Of a stretch of 41,004 nucleotides of DNA, positions 32,986-41,004 are shown one piece after another. The position numbers were made by a program, and so were the translations under genes. The stretch's first letter is position 1, and every line of letters begins with the position of its first letter. Source of the DNA: an uncultured Lachnospiraceae bacterium. GTDB lineage: Bacteria; Bacillota; Clostridia; Lachnospirales; Lachnospiraceae. The stretch spans positions 1-41,004 of the forward strand of contig CANSTU010000024.1 in NCBI GenBank assembly GCA_947650005.1. The letters run 5' to 3'. Below the pieces are notes generated by a model. The model did not search any database. It had not been told where the DNA came from and saw only the letters and a program-made list of their open reading frames with translations.

Positions 32986-35900
32986 ATGCCGAAGAATCCG
33001 GATGTGAGAAAAGTACTGGTCATCGGTTCCGGTCCCATTGTGATCGGGCAGGCGGCGGAATTCGATTATGCGGGCACACAGGCGTGCCGTTCCCTGAGGG
33101 AGGAAGGGGTGGAAGTGGTGCTGGTGAATTCCAATCCCGCCACCATCATGACGGATCGGGAGATTGCGGACAAGGTATATATTGAGCCGCTCACGGTGAA
33201 AGTCCTGGAGCAGCTGATTGAAAAAGAGAAGCCGGACAGCATCCTTCCCACCTTGGGAGGGCAGGCGGGACTGAACCTGGGGATGGAGCTAGATGAATCT
33301 GGCTTCCTGGCCGCTCACGGGGTACGCCTGCTGGGAACTTCCTCCCGAACGATCCGTAAGGCAGAGGACCGGCAGGAATTCAAGGACACCATGGAAAAGA
33401 TCGGAGAGCCCTGCGCCCCTTCCCTGGTGGTGACCAATGTGGAGGACGGAGTCGCCTTTGCCAGGAAGATCGGTTATCCTGTGGTGCTGCGGCCTGCCTA
33501 TACGCTTGGGGGAAGCGGCGGGGGGATCGCCCATGACCAGGCGGAGCTGGAAGAGATCCTGAAAAACGGCCTCCGCTTGTCACGGGTGGGGGAGGTATTG
33601 GTGGAGCGGTGCATCTCCGGCTGGAAGGAAATCGAGTACGAGGTGATGCGCGACGGCGCGGGAAACTGCATTACCGTCTGCAACATGGAAAATATCGATC
33701 CGGTGGGCGTGCATACCGGGGACAGCATCGTGGTGGCTCCATCCCAGACTCTGGGGGACAAGGAATACCAGATGCTGCGCAGCGCGGCCCTGAATATCAT
33801 CGACGAGCTGGAAATCACCGGGGGCTGTAACGTACAGTTTGCCCTGCATCCTGTCAGTTTTGAATACTGCGTCATCGAAGTGAATCCCCGGGTCAGCCGT
33901 TCTTCGGCGCTGGCCAGCAAAGCTACCGGCTATCCCATCGCGCGGGTAGCCGCCAAGATCGCCCTGGGCTACACCTTGGATGAGATCAAAAATGCGATTA
34001 CGGGAAAAACCTATGCCAGTTTTGAACCCGCCTTGGACTATTGCGTGGTCAAGCTGCCCCGACTTCCTTTTGACAAGTTCATTACTGCTAAGCGGACACT
34101 CACCACCCAGATGAAGGCGACTGGGGAGGTGATGAGCATTCACACCAGCTTTGAAGGCGCGTTGATGAAAGCGATCCGCTCCTTAGAACAGCATGTGGAT
34201 TGCCTGCGAAGTTATGATTTCAGCCGCCTTTGCGCAGAAGAACTCATAAGCCGCTTGAAAAAGGTGGACGATCAGCGGATCTATGTGATCGCGGAAGCCC
34301 TTCGGAAGGGCGTTGATTCGGATGTGATTCACGAGATTACCATGGTAGATCTGTGGTTCATCGATAAGATCGCCGTCTTGGTGGAAATGGAAGATGCGCT
34401 GGAAAAGGGGCCTCTTACGCCGGCTCTTCTGCGGGAGGCCAAGCGGATGGAATTCCCGGACGACGTGATCGCCCGTCTCACCGGAAGGACGGAGGCGCAG
34501 ATCCGGCAGATGCGTTTGGATCAGGGAATCCGCGCTTCCTATAAGATGGTGGATACCTGTGCGGCGGAGTTTGAAGCGGCAACTCCCTATTATTATTCGG
34601 TCTATGAGGGAGAGAATGAGGCAGTACAGGCAAAAAGCGGAGAAGGAGAAAATGCGCCGAAGAAGATCCTGGTGCTGGGCAGCGGCCCTATCCGGATCGG
34701 ACAGGGAATCGAATTCGACTATTGCTCCGTCCATGCCACCTGGGCCTTTTCCAGGGAGGGCTATGAGACGGTGATCATCAACAATAACCCGGAGACGGTG
34801 AGTACGGATTTCGATATCGCGGATAAGCTGTATTTTGAACCGCTCACCCCGGAGGATGTGGAAAACGTGGTGAACATGGAGCATCCTGACGGGGCGGTAG
34901 TGCAGTTCGGCGGACAAACCGCCATCAAGTTGACGGAAAGCCTGATGCGTATGGGCGTGCCCATCCTTGGAACCAGCGCCCGCGACGTGGACGCCGCGGA
35001 GGATCGGGAGTTGTTCGACAAAATCCTGGAGGAATGCGAAATCCCTAGGCCCAGCGGCGGGACGGTCTATACCGCGCAGGAGGCGAAGGAGGTGGCAAAT
35101 CGTCTGGGTTACCCGGTCCTGGTGCGCCCCTCCTATGTACTGGGAGGCCAGGGGATGCAGATCGCCCTTTCCGACGGGGAGATCGAGGAATTCATGGCGA
35201 TCATCAACCGCATCGCACAGGACCATCCCATCTTGGTGGACAAATATCTCCAGGGAAAAGAACTGGAGGTGGACGCGGTCTGCGACGGCACGGACATTCT
35301 GATTCCCGGTATCATGGAGCATATCGAACGGGCAGGCGTACATTCCGGGGACAGTATTTCCGTCTATCCGGCGCAGACCGTGAGCGGGCATGTGAAGGCT
35401 GCCATCGCAGAGTACACCAGGAGGCTCGCCAGATCGTTGCATGTGATCGGGCTAATCAATATTCAGTTCATTGCGGTGGGGGAAGAGGTCTATGTAATAG
35501 AGGTCAACCCCCGCTCCTCCAGGACGGTTCCCTATATCAGCAAAGTGACCGGCATTCCCATCGTGGATCTGGCCACCCAGGTCATTGTGGGAAAGAAGCT
35601 GCGGGAACTGGGATACGAACCGGGCCTTCAGCCGGAGGCGGGATATGTGGCGGTTAAAATGCCCGTCTTTTCCTTTGAAAAAATCCGCGGCGCGGAAATC
35701 AGCCTGGGCCCTGAGATGAAATCTACGGGAGAGTGCCTGGGCTTGGCCAAGACTTTTCACGAAGCGCTGTATAAGGCATTTCTCGGGGCCGGAGTGGATC
35801 TGCCCAAACACAGGCAGATGATCATTACGGTGAAGGATGCGGACAAGGGAGAAGCCATCGAGATCGCCCGAAGATATGAAAAGCTGGGTTACATCATCTA

Positions 35901-36201
35901 TGCCACCAGAAGCACTGCGGCTGCCCTGCGGGAGGCGGGCGTGAAAGCCCGCAAGGTCAACAAGATCAGCCAGGAATCCCCAACGGTGATGGACCTGATC
36001 TTGGGGCATCGGATCGATCTGGTCATAGACACCCCCACCCAGGGCAGGGACAAATCCAGGGACGGATTCCTCATCCGGCGTACCGCCATTGAAACCGGCG
36101 TCAACTGTTTGACCAGCCTGGACACTGCCAGGGCCCTTGTGGGAAGCCTGGAGAGCAAAAGCGGAGAATTGACCCTGATCGACGTCGCTTCTTTAGGATG
36201 A
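32986..36201 (+). CDS. carB: Carbamoyl-phosphate synthase large subunit
   Basis: Makes carbamoyl phosphate from bicarbonate, ATP and ammonia channelled from CarA. It has 1071 residues with the two tandem ATP-grasp halves of the family: first half [22 protein letters not shown] and [21 protein letters not shown]; second half [21 protein letters not shown] and [17 protein letters not shown]. The C-terminal allosteric domain covers about residues 935-1071. The start is ATG 32986 ([16 protein letters not shown]) with a GAGG site; an ATG at 32947 would begin inside the hairpin. queH begins eleven bases after the stop. Confidence 0.96.
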   Translation: MPKNPDVRKVLVIGSGPIVIGQAAEFDYAGTQACRSLREEGVEVVLVNSNPATIMTDREIADKVYIEPLTVKVLEQLIEKEKPDSILPTLGGQAGLNLGMELDESGFLAAHGVRLLGTSSRTIRKAEDRQEFKDTMEKIGEPCAPSLVVTNVEDGVAFARKIGYPVVLRPAYTLGGSGGGIAHDQAELEEILKNGLRLSRVGEVLVERCISGWKEIEYEVMRDGAGNCITVCNMENIDPVGVHTGDSIVVAPSQTLGDKEYQMLRSAALNIIDELEITGGCNVQFALHPVSFEYCVIEVNPRVSRSSALASKATGYPIARVAAKIALGYTLDEIKNAITGKTYASFEPALDYCVVKLPRLPFDKFITAKRTLTTQMKATGEVMSIHTSFEGALMKAIRSLEQHVDCLRSYDFSRLCAEELISRLKKVDDQRIYVIAEALRKGVDSDVIHEITMVDLWFIDKIAVLVEMEDALEKGPLTPALLREAKRMEFPDDVIARLTGRTEAQIRQMRLDQGIRASYKMVDTCAAEFEAATPYYYSVYEGENEAVQAKSGEGENAPKKILVLGSGPIRIGQGIEFDYCSVHATWAFSREGYETVIINNNPETVSTDFDIADKLYFEPLTPEDVENVVNMEHPDGAVVQFGGQTAIKLTESLMRMGVPILGTSARDVDAAEDRELFDKILEECEIPRPSGGTVYTAQEAKEVANRLGYPVLVRPSYVLGGQGMQIALSDGEIEEFMAIINRIAQDHPILVDKYLQGKELEVDAVCDGTDILIPGIMEHIERAGVHSGDSISVYPAQTVSGHVKAAIAEYTRRLARSLHVIGLINIQFIAVGEEVYVIEVNPRSSRTVPYISKVTGIPIVDLATQVIVGKKLRELGYEPGLQPEAGYVAVKMPVFSFEKIRGAEISLGPEMKSTGECLGLAKTFHEALYKAFLGAGVDLPKHRQMIITVKDADKGEAIEIARRYEKLGYIIYATRSTAAALREAGVKARKVNKISQESPTVMDLILGHRIDLVIDTPTQGRDKSRDGFLIRRTAIETGVNCLTSLDTARALVGSLESKSGELTLIDVASLG

Positions 36202-36212
36202 GGGAGGATGCC

Positions 36213-36884
36213 ATGAACAGGGTGAACTATCAAAAGGAATTGGAAAAGATTCTGAAAGGTCTTCCCGGGAAGGATGGGGAGAGGGACGGGCAGGAAGATT
36301 CCCCCAGACGGCTGCTGCTGCACAGCTGCTGCGCTCCCTGCAGCAGTTATGTGCTGGAATATCTCAGGAGCTATTTGCAGATTACCGTGTTATATTATAA
36401 TCCCAACATCACGGATCGGGAAGAATATGGGAAGCGGGTGGAGGAACAGCGTCGTTTGATCGGGAGGATGAACGAGGAACGCGGCCCCTGCGATCATTCC
36501 ATTTTCATGGAAGAGGGGGATTATGCGCCGGAATGCTTCTTTGCGGCCGTGCGAGGAGCGGAACACATCCCGGAGGGCGGGGAGAGATGCCGCAGATGCT
36601 TTGAACTGCGGCTTCGCGAGACGGCCAGGAGAGCGGTTGAGGAAGGCTTCGACTTTTTTACCACCACGCTGACCATCAGCCCGTTAAAGAATGCGGAATG
36701 GCTCAACGAGATCGGAGAACGCCTGGGAAGGGAATACGGCGTGGCGTTTCTGCCCTCTGATTTCAAGAAGCGGGACGGCTATAAGCGTTCCGTGGAGCTG
36801 TCGGAACAATACAAGCTATACCGGCAGGATTACTGTGGCTGCATCTTTTCACGAAGAGAACGGGAAGGCGGCGTGAAGCCTTAA
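36213..36884 (+). CDS. queH: Epoxyqueuosine reductase QueH
   Basis: Last step of queuosine tRNA modification: reduces epoxyqueuosine to queuosine. It is the iron-sulfur QueH type (DUF208), unrelated to cobalamin-dependent QueG. The 223 residues contain LLLHSCCAPCSSYVLEYL near the N-terminus, ERCRRCFELRLRETA in the middle and QDYCGCIFSRRER at the end, giving the cysteine pairs that bind the cluster. GGGAGG is five bases before ATG 36213; an ATG at 36198 overlapping the carB stop is less likely. It is co-transcribed with carAB by position only, with no pathway link. Confidence 0.92.
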   Translation: MNRVNYQKELEKILKGLPGKDGERDGQEDSPRRLLLHSCCAPCSSYVLEYLRSYLQITVLYYNPNITDREEYGKRVEEQRRLIGRMNEERGPCDHSIFMEEGDYAPECFFAAVRGAEHIPEGGERCRRCFELRLRETARRAVEEGFDFFTTTLTISPLKNAEWLNEIGERLGREYGVAFLPSDFKKRDGYKRSVELSEQYKLYRQDYCGCIFSRREREGGVKP

Positions 36885-36899
36885 AGCGCTTCACCCGGA

Positions 36900-37134
36900 T
36901 TTGAGCCGCAAGCGGCTCAAATTAAATCACAGATGAGAAATCGCATGCGCGATTTCTCATCGCGTTGCCGCACAGGACGCGGCATGAAAGGGTCAATATG
37001 AAAAATAAGCCTGATGGCTCATTTTTCATACGTAATTTGAGCCCGCAAGCGGCCCAAATTGAATCACAGATGAGAAATCGCATGCGCGATTTCTCATCGC
37101 GTTGCCGCACAGGACGCGGCATGAAAGGGTTAAT
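36900..37134 (+). repeat. Duplicated multi-hairpin leader of argS
   Basis: Two copies about 136 bp apart (36900-37000 and 37036-37137). Each holds a hairpin TTTGAGCCGCaaGCGGCTCAAA-like stem, a hairpin with arms GATGAGAAATCGC and GCGATTTCTCATC, a hairpin TGCCGCacaggacGCGGCA, then TGAAAGGGT(C/T)AAT and an ATG. The first copy's ATG (36998) is followed by AAAAATAAG and a hairpin with ATTTTTCA. Only the second copy leads into argS. I see no T-box motif. Confidence 0.85.
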
Positions 37135-38904
37135 ATGAAAAAGATTCTGGATTTGATCTCACAGGAGATGAAAAGAGGGTTTGAGGAAGCCGGATATGAT
37201 GGGGAATTGGGACGCGTGACCCTTTCCAACCGGCCGGATCTGTGTGAATATCAGTGCAACGGCGCCATGGCCGGAGCAAAGAAATACCATAAGGCTCCGC
37301 TCATGGTTGCGAACGATGTGGCGGAAAAACTGGCGGGCAGCCAGATCTTTTCAGAGGTAGCGGCTGCTGCCCCGGGATTTTTGAATCTGAAATTGTCGGA
37401 GGATTTTCTATCCAATCATCTCAAGGAGATGGCCTCGGCAGAGAAGTTCGGGATGGAAGCGCCGGAGAAAAGGGAAAGGATCATTCTGGATTACGGCGGC
37501 CCGAACGTGGCGAAGCCCCTGCATGTGGGACACCTGCGCACGGCTGTCATCGGGGAGAGCCTGAAGAGGATCGCCCGGTTTGCGGGCCATGAGGTGATCG
37601 GAGATATCCACCTGGGAGACTGGGGGCTCCAGATGGGACAGATCATCACGGAGTTGGAGGAGCGGCAGCCGGATCTTCCCTATTTTGACGAAAACTTCAC
37701 CGGAGCCTACCCGGAGGAGGCGCCTTTTTCCATATCGGAGCTGGAGGAGATCTATCCTGCGGCCAGCGCGAGGTGTAAGGAGGACGCGGACTACCGAGAA
37801 CGGGCTATGGCGCATACCTTCAAGCTCCAGAACGCATCCAGGGGCCATCGGGCGTTGTGGGAGCATATCATCCGGGTATCCGTGGAGGATATGAAGAAAA
37901 ATTATGAGAAGCTCAACGTGGAATTCGATCTGTGGAACGGGGAATCCACGGTGCAGTATCTGATCCCCGGTATGGTGGAGGAATTAAAAGCGGCGGGCTA
38001 TGCCCATGAAAGCGACGGCGCGCTGGTGGTGGACGTGAAGGAGGAGACGGACGCAAAGGAAATCCCCCCCTGTATCATCCTGAAATCCGACGGGGCCGCG
38101 CTCTATAGCACCACGGATCTGGCCACCATCAAGGAGCGCATGGCAAAATACCATCCGGATACCATGATCTACGTGACGGACAAACGCCAGGCCATGCATT
38201 TCGAACAGATCTTTCGCTGTGTCCGCAAAACAGGGATGGTGGACGAAGATACCCGCCTGGTGCACATCGGCTACGGGACGGTGAACGGCAGCAACGGGAA
38301 GCCCTTCAAGACCAGGCAGGGAGGCGTGCCCCGGTTGGAAAATCTGATCGGGGAGATCAACGGGGAAATGTGCCGTAAGATGAAGGAGAGCGGCAAGGGG
38401 CTGTCCGGAGAAGAGGCGGAGGAGATCGCCCGGGTCGTGGGACTGGCCGCCATCAAATACGGCGATCTTTCCAACCAGGCGGCAAAGGATTACGCGTTCG
38501 ACGTGGATCGCTTCACCTCCTTTGAAGGGGATACGGGCCCGTATATTCTCTACACCATTGTACGCATTAAGTCCATCCTGGCAAAGTATCGGGAACAGGG
38601 CGGAAATCTTGAGGGCGTGTGCCTTCGCCCTGCCCAGAGCGCGGATGAAAAAGCGCTGATGATGGAGATTGCCAATTTCCACGCCACAATGGATGCAGCT
38701 TACAGAGAGCTCGCCCCGAATAAGATCTGTTCCTATATTTACGATCTTGCCAATGCGTTCAACCGTTTTTATCATGAGACGAAGATCATCGCGGAGGAAA
38801 ATGAGGAGAAGAAGGCCGGTCTGATCGCGCTTCTGCTCCTCACCAGGGATATTCTGGAGAACTGCATTGACTTGCTGGGATTTTCAGCGCCGGAACGGAT
38901 GTAA
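37135..38904 (+). CDS. argS: Arginyl-tRNA synthetase
   Basis: Charges tRNA-Arg with arginine (class I). It has 589 residues. The Rossmann-fold signature is PNVAKPLHVGHLRTAVIG (HVGH in place of HIGH). The KMSKS position reads NGKPFKTRQGG, the degenerate form common in ArgS. The additional N-terminal domain and the C-terminal DALR anticodon-binding domain (YIYDLANAFNRFYHE) are present. ATG 37135 is chosen, with AAAGGG eight bases upstream; an earlier in-frame ATG (37102) lies inside a hairpin. The long repeated leader suggests control of translation or mRNA stability, but there is no T-box. Confidence 0.95.
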   Translation: MKKILDLISQEMKRGFEEAGYDGELGRVTLSNRPDLCEYQCNGAMAGAKKYHKAPLMVANDVAEKLAGSQIFSEVAAAAPGFLNLKLSEDFLSNHLKEMASAEKFGMEAPEKRERIILDYGGPNVAKPLHVGHLRTAVIGESLKRIARFAGHEVIGDIHLGDWGLQMGQIITELEERQPDLPYFDENFTGAYPEEAPFSISELEEIYPAASARCKEDADYRERAMAHTFKLQNASRGHRALWEHIIRVSVEDMKKNYEKLNVEFDLWNGESTVQYLIPGMVEELKAAGYAHESDGALVVDVKEETDAKEIPPCIILKSDGAALYSTTDLATIKERMAKYHPDTMIYVTDKRQAMHFEQIFRCVRKTGMVDEDTRLVHIGYGTVNGSNGKPFKTRQGGVPRLENLIGEINGEMCRKMKESGKGLSGEEAEEIARVVGLAAIKYGDLSNQAAKDYAFDVDRFTSFEGDTGPYILYTIVRIKSILAKYREQGGNLEGVCLRPAQSADEKALMMEIANFHATMDAAYRELAPNKICSYIYDLANAFNRFYHETKIIAEENEEKKAGLIALLLLTRDILENCIDLLGFSAPERM

Positions 38905-39096
38905 ACGGGCATCCTGCGCGGGCAGGGGCGGAAGAGATGGGAAAAGAGGACCCCAGCCGGCGCGGCGGAACGGATGAGAGGGCTTTGCGCCTTGTCTTGG
39001 CGTGTTGGAACGGATGGGAAGGCTTTCTGCCTCAGCCGGCGCGGATCGGAGAAGTTTTCTGCGGTCGGCAATGAGCGGCCAAAAGGGAGGATGGCA

Positions 39097-40440
39097 ATGG
39101 CATCAGCGAGTAAGACCAGGGATATGACCACGGGGACGATCTGGAAGCACATCCTTTTGTTTGCGCTCCCTCTTTTGGCCGGCAACTTTTTTCAACAGCT
39201 CTATAATGCCGTGGACAGCGTGGTGGTGGGAAATTTCGTCAGCAGCCAGGCTTTGGCGGCAGTGGGGTCCACTGGGCCGGTGATCAACACGTTGGTGGGG
39301 TTTTTCATGGGCATGTCCTCCGGCGCCGGGGTGGTGATCTCCAATTATTTCGGAGGCAAGGATGAGAAAAGACTGCACGATGCGGTGCATACCACGGTAT
39401 TCATGACCTTCCTGTTCTGCATCGCGTTCACGATCATCGGTATTCTGATGGTGCCCTTTATGATCCGGTTCATGAAGACGCCCGGAGATGTGGTGGGGGA
39501 ATCCGTCCGATATCTGCGTATCTATTTTGCAGGAATAACGGGGTTGATGGTCTATAACATGGGATCCGGTATCCTGCGCGCCGTCGGGGATTCCAAGAGA
39601 CCCCTGTATTTTTTGTGTGTCTCCTCCCTCATCAACATCGCGCTGGATCTTCTATTTGTGGTAGGCTTTCACATGGGGATTGCGGGAGTGGCCTATGCGA
39701 CCGTAATCGCCCAATTCATTTCCGCAGGCATGGTGCTGTGGGTGCTGACCAGATCGCAGGAGAGTTATCGGCTGATCTGGAGGGATCTGCGCCTGTCCAA
39801 GGGAATGCTGAAGAAAATCTGCATCATTGGAATCCCGGCCGGACTTCAGACAGCTGTCACTTCCTTTTCCAATGTATTCGTGCAATCCTATATTAATCGG
39901 TTCGGCTCAGCCTGCATGGCTGGGTGGACGTCCTACACCAAGGTGGATCAATTTGTGATCCTGCCGATGCAGAGCCTGTCCCTGGCTGCCACCACCTTTG
40001 TGGGACAAAACGTGGGGGCCCAGCACAAGGAACGGGCGTTGGAGGGAAGAAAAACGGCGCTATCCATGTCCCTTGCCACCACGCTGGCGCTCACGGTCGG
40101 CATGATTCTGGCTGCCACGCCGATTATCCGGCTTTTCACCCAGGAAGAGGCGGTGCTTTCCTATGGAAGGATTTTCCTGCAGTTCATGTCCCCTTTTTAT
40201 GTATGCTGCTGTTTTAACCAGATTACGGCCGGGGCGCTGCGCGGATTCGGGGATTCCAAAGGCCCCATGGTGATCATGTTGGGAAGCTTTGTGGCGTTCC
40301 GACAGCTCTATCTGGCAATCTCATCGATGCTGTTCGGCTCGATCTATGCGGTGGCGTTCGCCTATCCCTCCGGCTGGATCCTGTGCAGCCTCTGGATGGG
40401 GATTTATTTTCACTTTTCGGTGAAAAAGGGAAGGCTGTGA
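39097..40440 (+). CDS. MATE-family efflux transporter
   Basis: Second MATE pump of the window, 447 residues and twelve predicted helices. HILLFALPLLAGNFFQQLYNAVDSVVVGNFV is the typical first helix pair, and the second half starts near GIPAGLQTAVTSFSNVFVQSY. GGGAGG lies six bases before ATG 39097; upstream in-frame starts would add up to 41 residues of non-membrane sequence in the 192-base gap after argS and are rejected. It resembles the DinF/NorM-like MATE proteins common in Clostridia. It is different enough in sequence from the pump at 24783 not to be a recent duplicate. Substrate unknown. Confidence 0.9.
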   Translation: MASASKTRDMTTGTIWKHILLFALPLLAGNFFQQLYNAVDSVVVGNFVSSQALAAVGSTGPVINTLVGFFMGMSSGAGVVISNYFGGKDEKRLHDAVHTTVFMTFLFCIAFTIIGILMVPFMIRFMKTPGDVVGESVRYLRIYFAGITGLMVYNMGSGILRAVGDSKRPLYFLCVSSLINIALDLLFVVGFHMGIAGVAYATVIAQFISAGMVLWVLTRSQESYRLIWRDLRLSKGMLKKICIIGIPAGLQTAVTSFSNVFVQSYINRFGSACMAGWTSYTKVDQFVILPMQSLSLAATTFVGQNVGAQHKERALEGRKTALSMSLATTLALTVGMILAATPIIRLFTQEEAVLSYGRIFLQFMSPFYVCCCFNQITAGALRGFGDSKGPMVIMLGSFVAFRQLYLAISSMLFGSIYAVAFAYPSGWILCSLWMGIYFHFSVKKGRL

Positions 40441-40504
40441 AAGGTCTAAAGAAAGTAGATGGAGTGGACAAATCGAATGCAGGACGGACAGCATAAAAAA
40501 CGCG

Positions 40505-40542
40505 GGTCGGGAATCTTTATACAGGTTCCCGTCCTTTTTATT
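40505..40542 (+). terminator. Intrinsic terminator after the second MATE gene
   Basis: A stem of about 12 pairs (GGTCGGGAATCT with AGGTTCCCGTCC, one mismatch) around TTATAC, followed by TTTTTATT. A run of A before the stem lets it work in both directions. Confidence 0.88.
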
Positions 40543-40558
40543 AATTTTTTCTGATTTG

Positions 40559-40668
40559 CATTTTTCCTCCCATTCCGCCGCGCAAGCGGCATTTTAATCA
40601 GCAGGAACTTTGGGACGCGCAGCGTCACAAAGTCCGAGATTGAAAATGTCAATTTTCAATCTTGCTCC
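40559..40668 (-). repeat. 110-bp element, copy B (inverted relative to 11178-11287)
   Basis: On the - strand it shows the same parts in order: GGAGCAAGATTG, AT hairpin, the GGACTTTG hairpin, GCCGCttgcGCGGC, GGAATGGGAGG and an ATG (40561). It differs from copy A at about four positions. Beyond it (40669-40735, - strand) another unit follows with AT hairpin, TCCTTGATTTG, GCCCGCtaaaGCAGGC and ATATGGGAGC. Here the ATG opens only a 6-codon frame that runs into the MATE terminator, so the element leads no gene. Confidence 0.85.
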
Positions 40669-40735
40669 CATATGCCTGCTTTAGCGGGCATACAAATCAA
40701 GGAGATTCAATATTTTAATTTTCAATCTTAACCTC

Positions 40736-41004
40736 GCTTATCCTTGCGCTATCCTGCAGGAACACTGGGTTGCGCATCTTCGCATTTCCTTTATCGGGAA
40801 TCGCTGATAGATGACATTTCAGTACAATTCACCTGTCTTTACGGTTGTAAAAAATAACCAAAAAGTTGCCTGAAACTCGGGGAAAATAAATCGGTGTGAT
40901 GAGGGAGAAAGTCAAATAAATAATACTTTTTAGAAAGAAATATAAAAATAGGGGACTGACATGGTGAATTCATACTAAATTTAGTATATATTTCATATGG
41001 TCCT
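40736..41004. other. AT-rich intergenic region with a 16-bp palindrome
   Basis: No gene is supported. ATACTAAATTTAGTAT (40972-40987) is a perfect palindrome in AT-rich sequence and could be an operator for a gene past the window edge. The region from 40860 on has low GC content compared with the genes before it. Confidence 0.4.

Noticed and set aside
36900-37134. T-box riboswitch before argS
   Set aside because: No T-box consensus or antiterminator and terminator pair is visible; the stems are simple duplicated hairpins.
40446-40652. 68-residue frame on the - strand (and its partial twin at 11194)
   Set aside because: Both arise from translating the 110-bp repeat element; the frame reads through hairpins and the MATE terminator.

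Overview
The window reads as chromosomal DNA of a moderately GC-rich, low-motility-signal Firmicute, most likely a gut Clostridia of the Lachnospiraceae type. This is inferred from gene content, not from a marker gene: a fused AccD-AccA carboxyltransferase, a single-chain PurL of about 1270 residues, a VanG/VanT-like ligase and racemase pair, an ECF transporter S component, class D beta-lactamase of the clostridial kind, and strong GGAGG-type ribosome binding sites throughout.

Layout. 1-5775 (+): tail of a fatty-acid synthesis operon (fabF, accB, fabZ, accC, accDA), which makes malonyl-CoA and carries out condensation and dehydration of acyl-ACP. 6042-9677 (-): a two-gene operon with a D-Ala-D-Ser type ligase followed by a membrane acyltransferase-racemase fusion like VanT. 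9932-10528 (-): ECF vitamin transporter S component. 10925-11284: array of hairpin repeats leading into a lipoprotein class D beta-lactamase (11285-12364). 12567-14317: TetR regulator, with a perfect operator palindrome, and two small membrane proteins. 14447-20345: MarR regulator, heterodimeric ABC exporter and a GT-C type membrane glycosyltransferase. 20563-20633: tRNA-Trp with its own promoter and terminator. 20764-22794: GH42 beta-galactosidase. 22804-23316 (-): VanZ-like protein. 23855-26114: AraC-GNAT fusion regulator and a MATE pump. 26412-26996: TetR. 27164-30976: purL. 31072-31383: a 312-bp near-perfect giant palindrome. 31660-36884: carA, carB, queH. 37135-38904: argS behind a duplicated multi-hairpin leader. 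39097-40440: second MATE pump. 40441-41004: a terminator, an inverted copy of the repeat element seen at 11178, and the leader of a gene outside the window.

The most unusual signal is not a gene. A family of small structured elements recurs at the 5' ends of unrelated genes. Each has a short GC-rich hairpin whose stem sequence changes from copy to copy while pairing is kept, followed at nearly fixed spacing by a Shine-Dalgarno sequence and the start codon. I see it directly upstream of fabF, accB, the ligase, the beta-lactamase, the GH42 gene, the VanZ gene and carB. Longer copies add an upstream CTCCC box able to pair with the GGGAG, and an AT-rich hairpin; they form a 67-bp tandem array at 10986-11190 and a roughly 40-bp tandem array at 23317-23445. 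One copy lies inside the reading frame of the ligase and appears to encode part of an N-terminal extension. Whether these are translational control elements, a mobile palindromic repeat that has supplied ribosome binding sites, or both, cannot be settled from this sequence alone.
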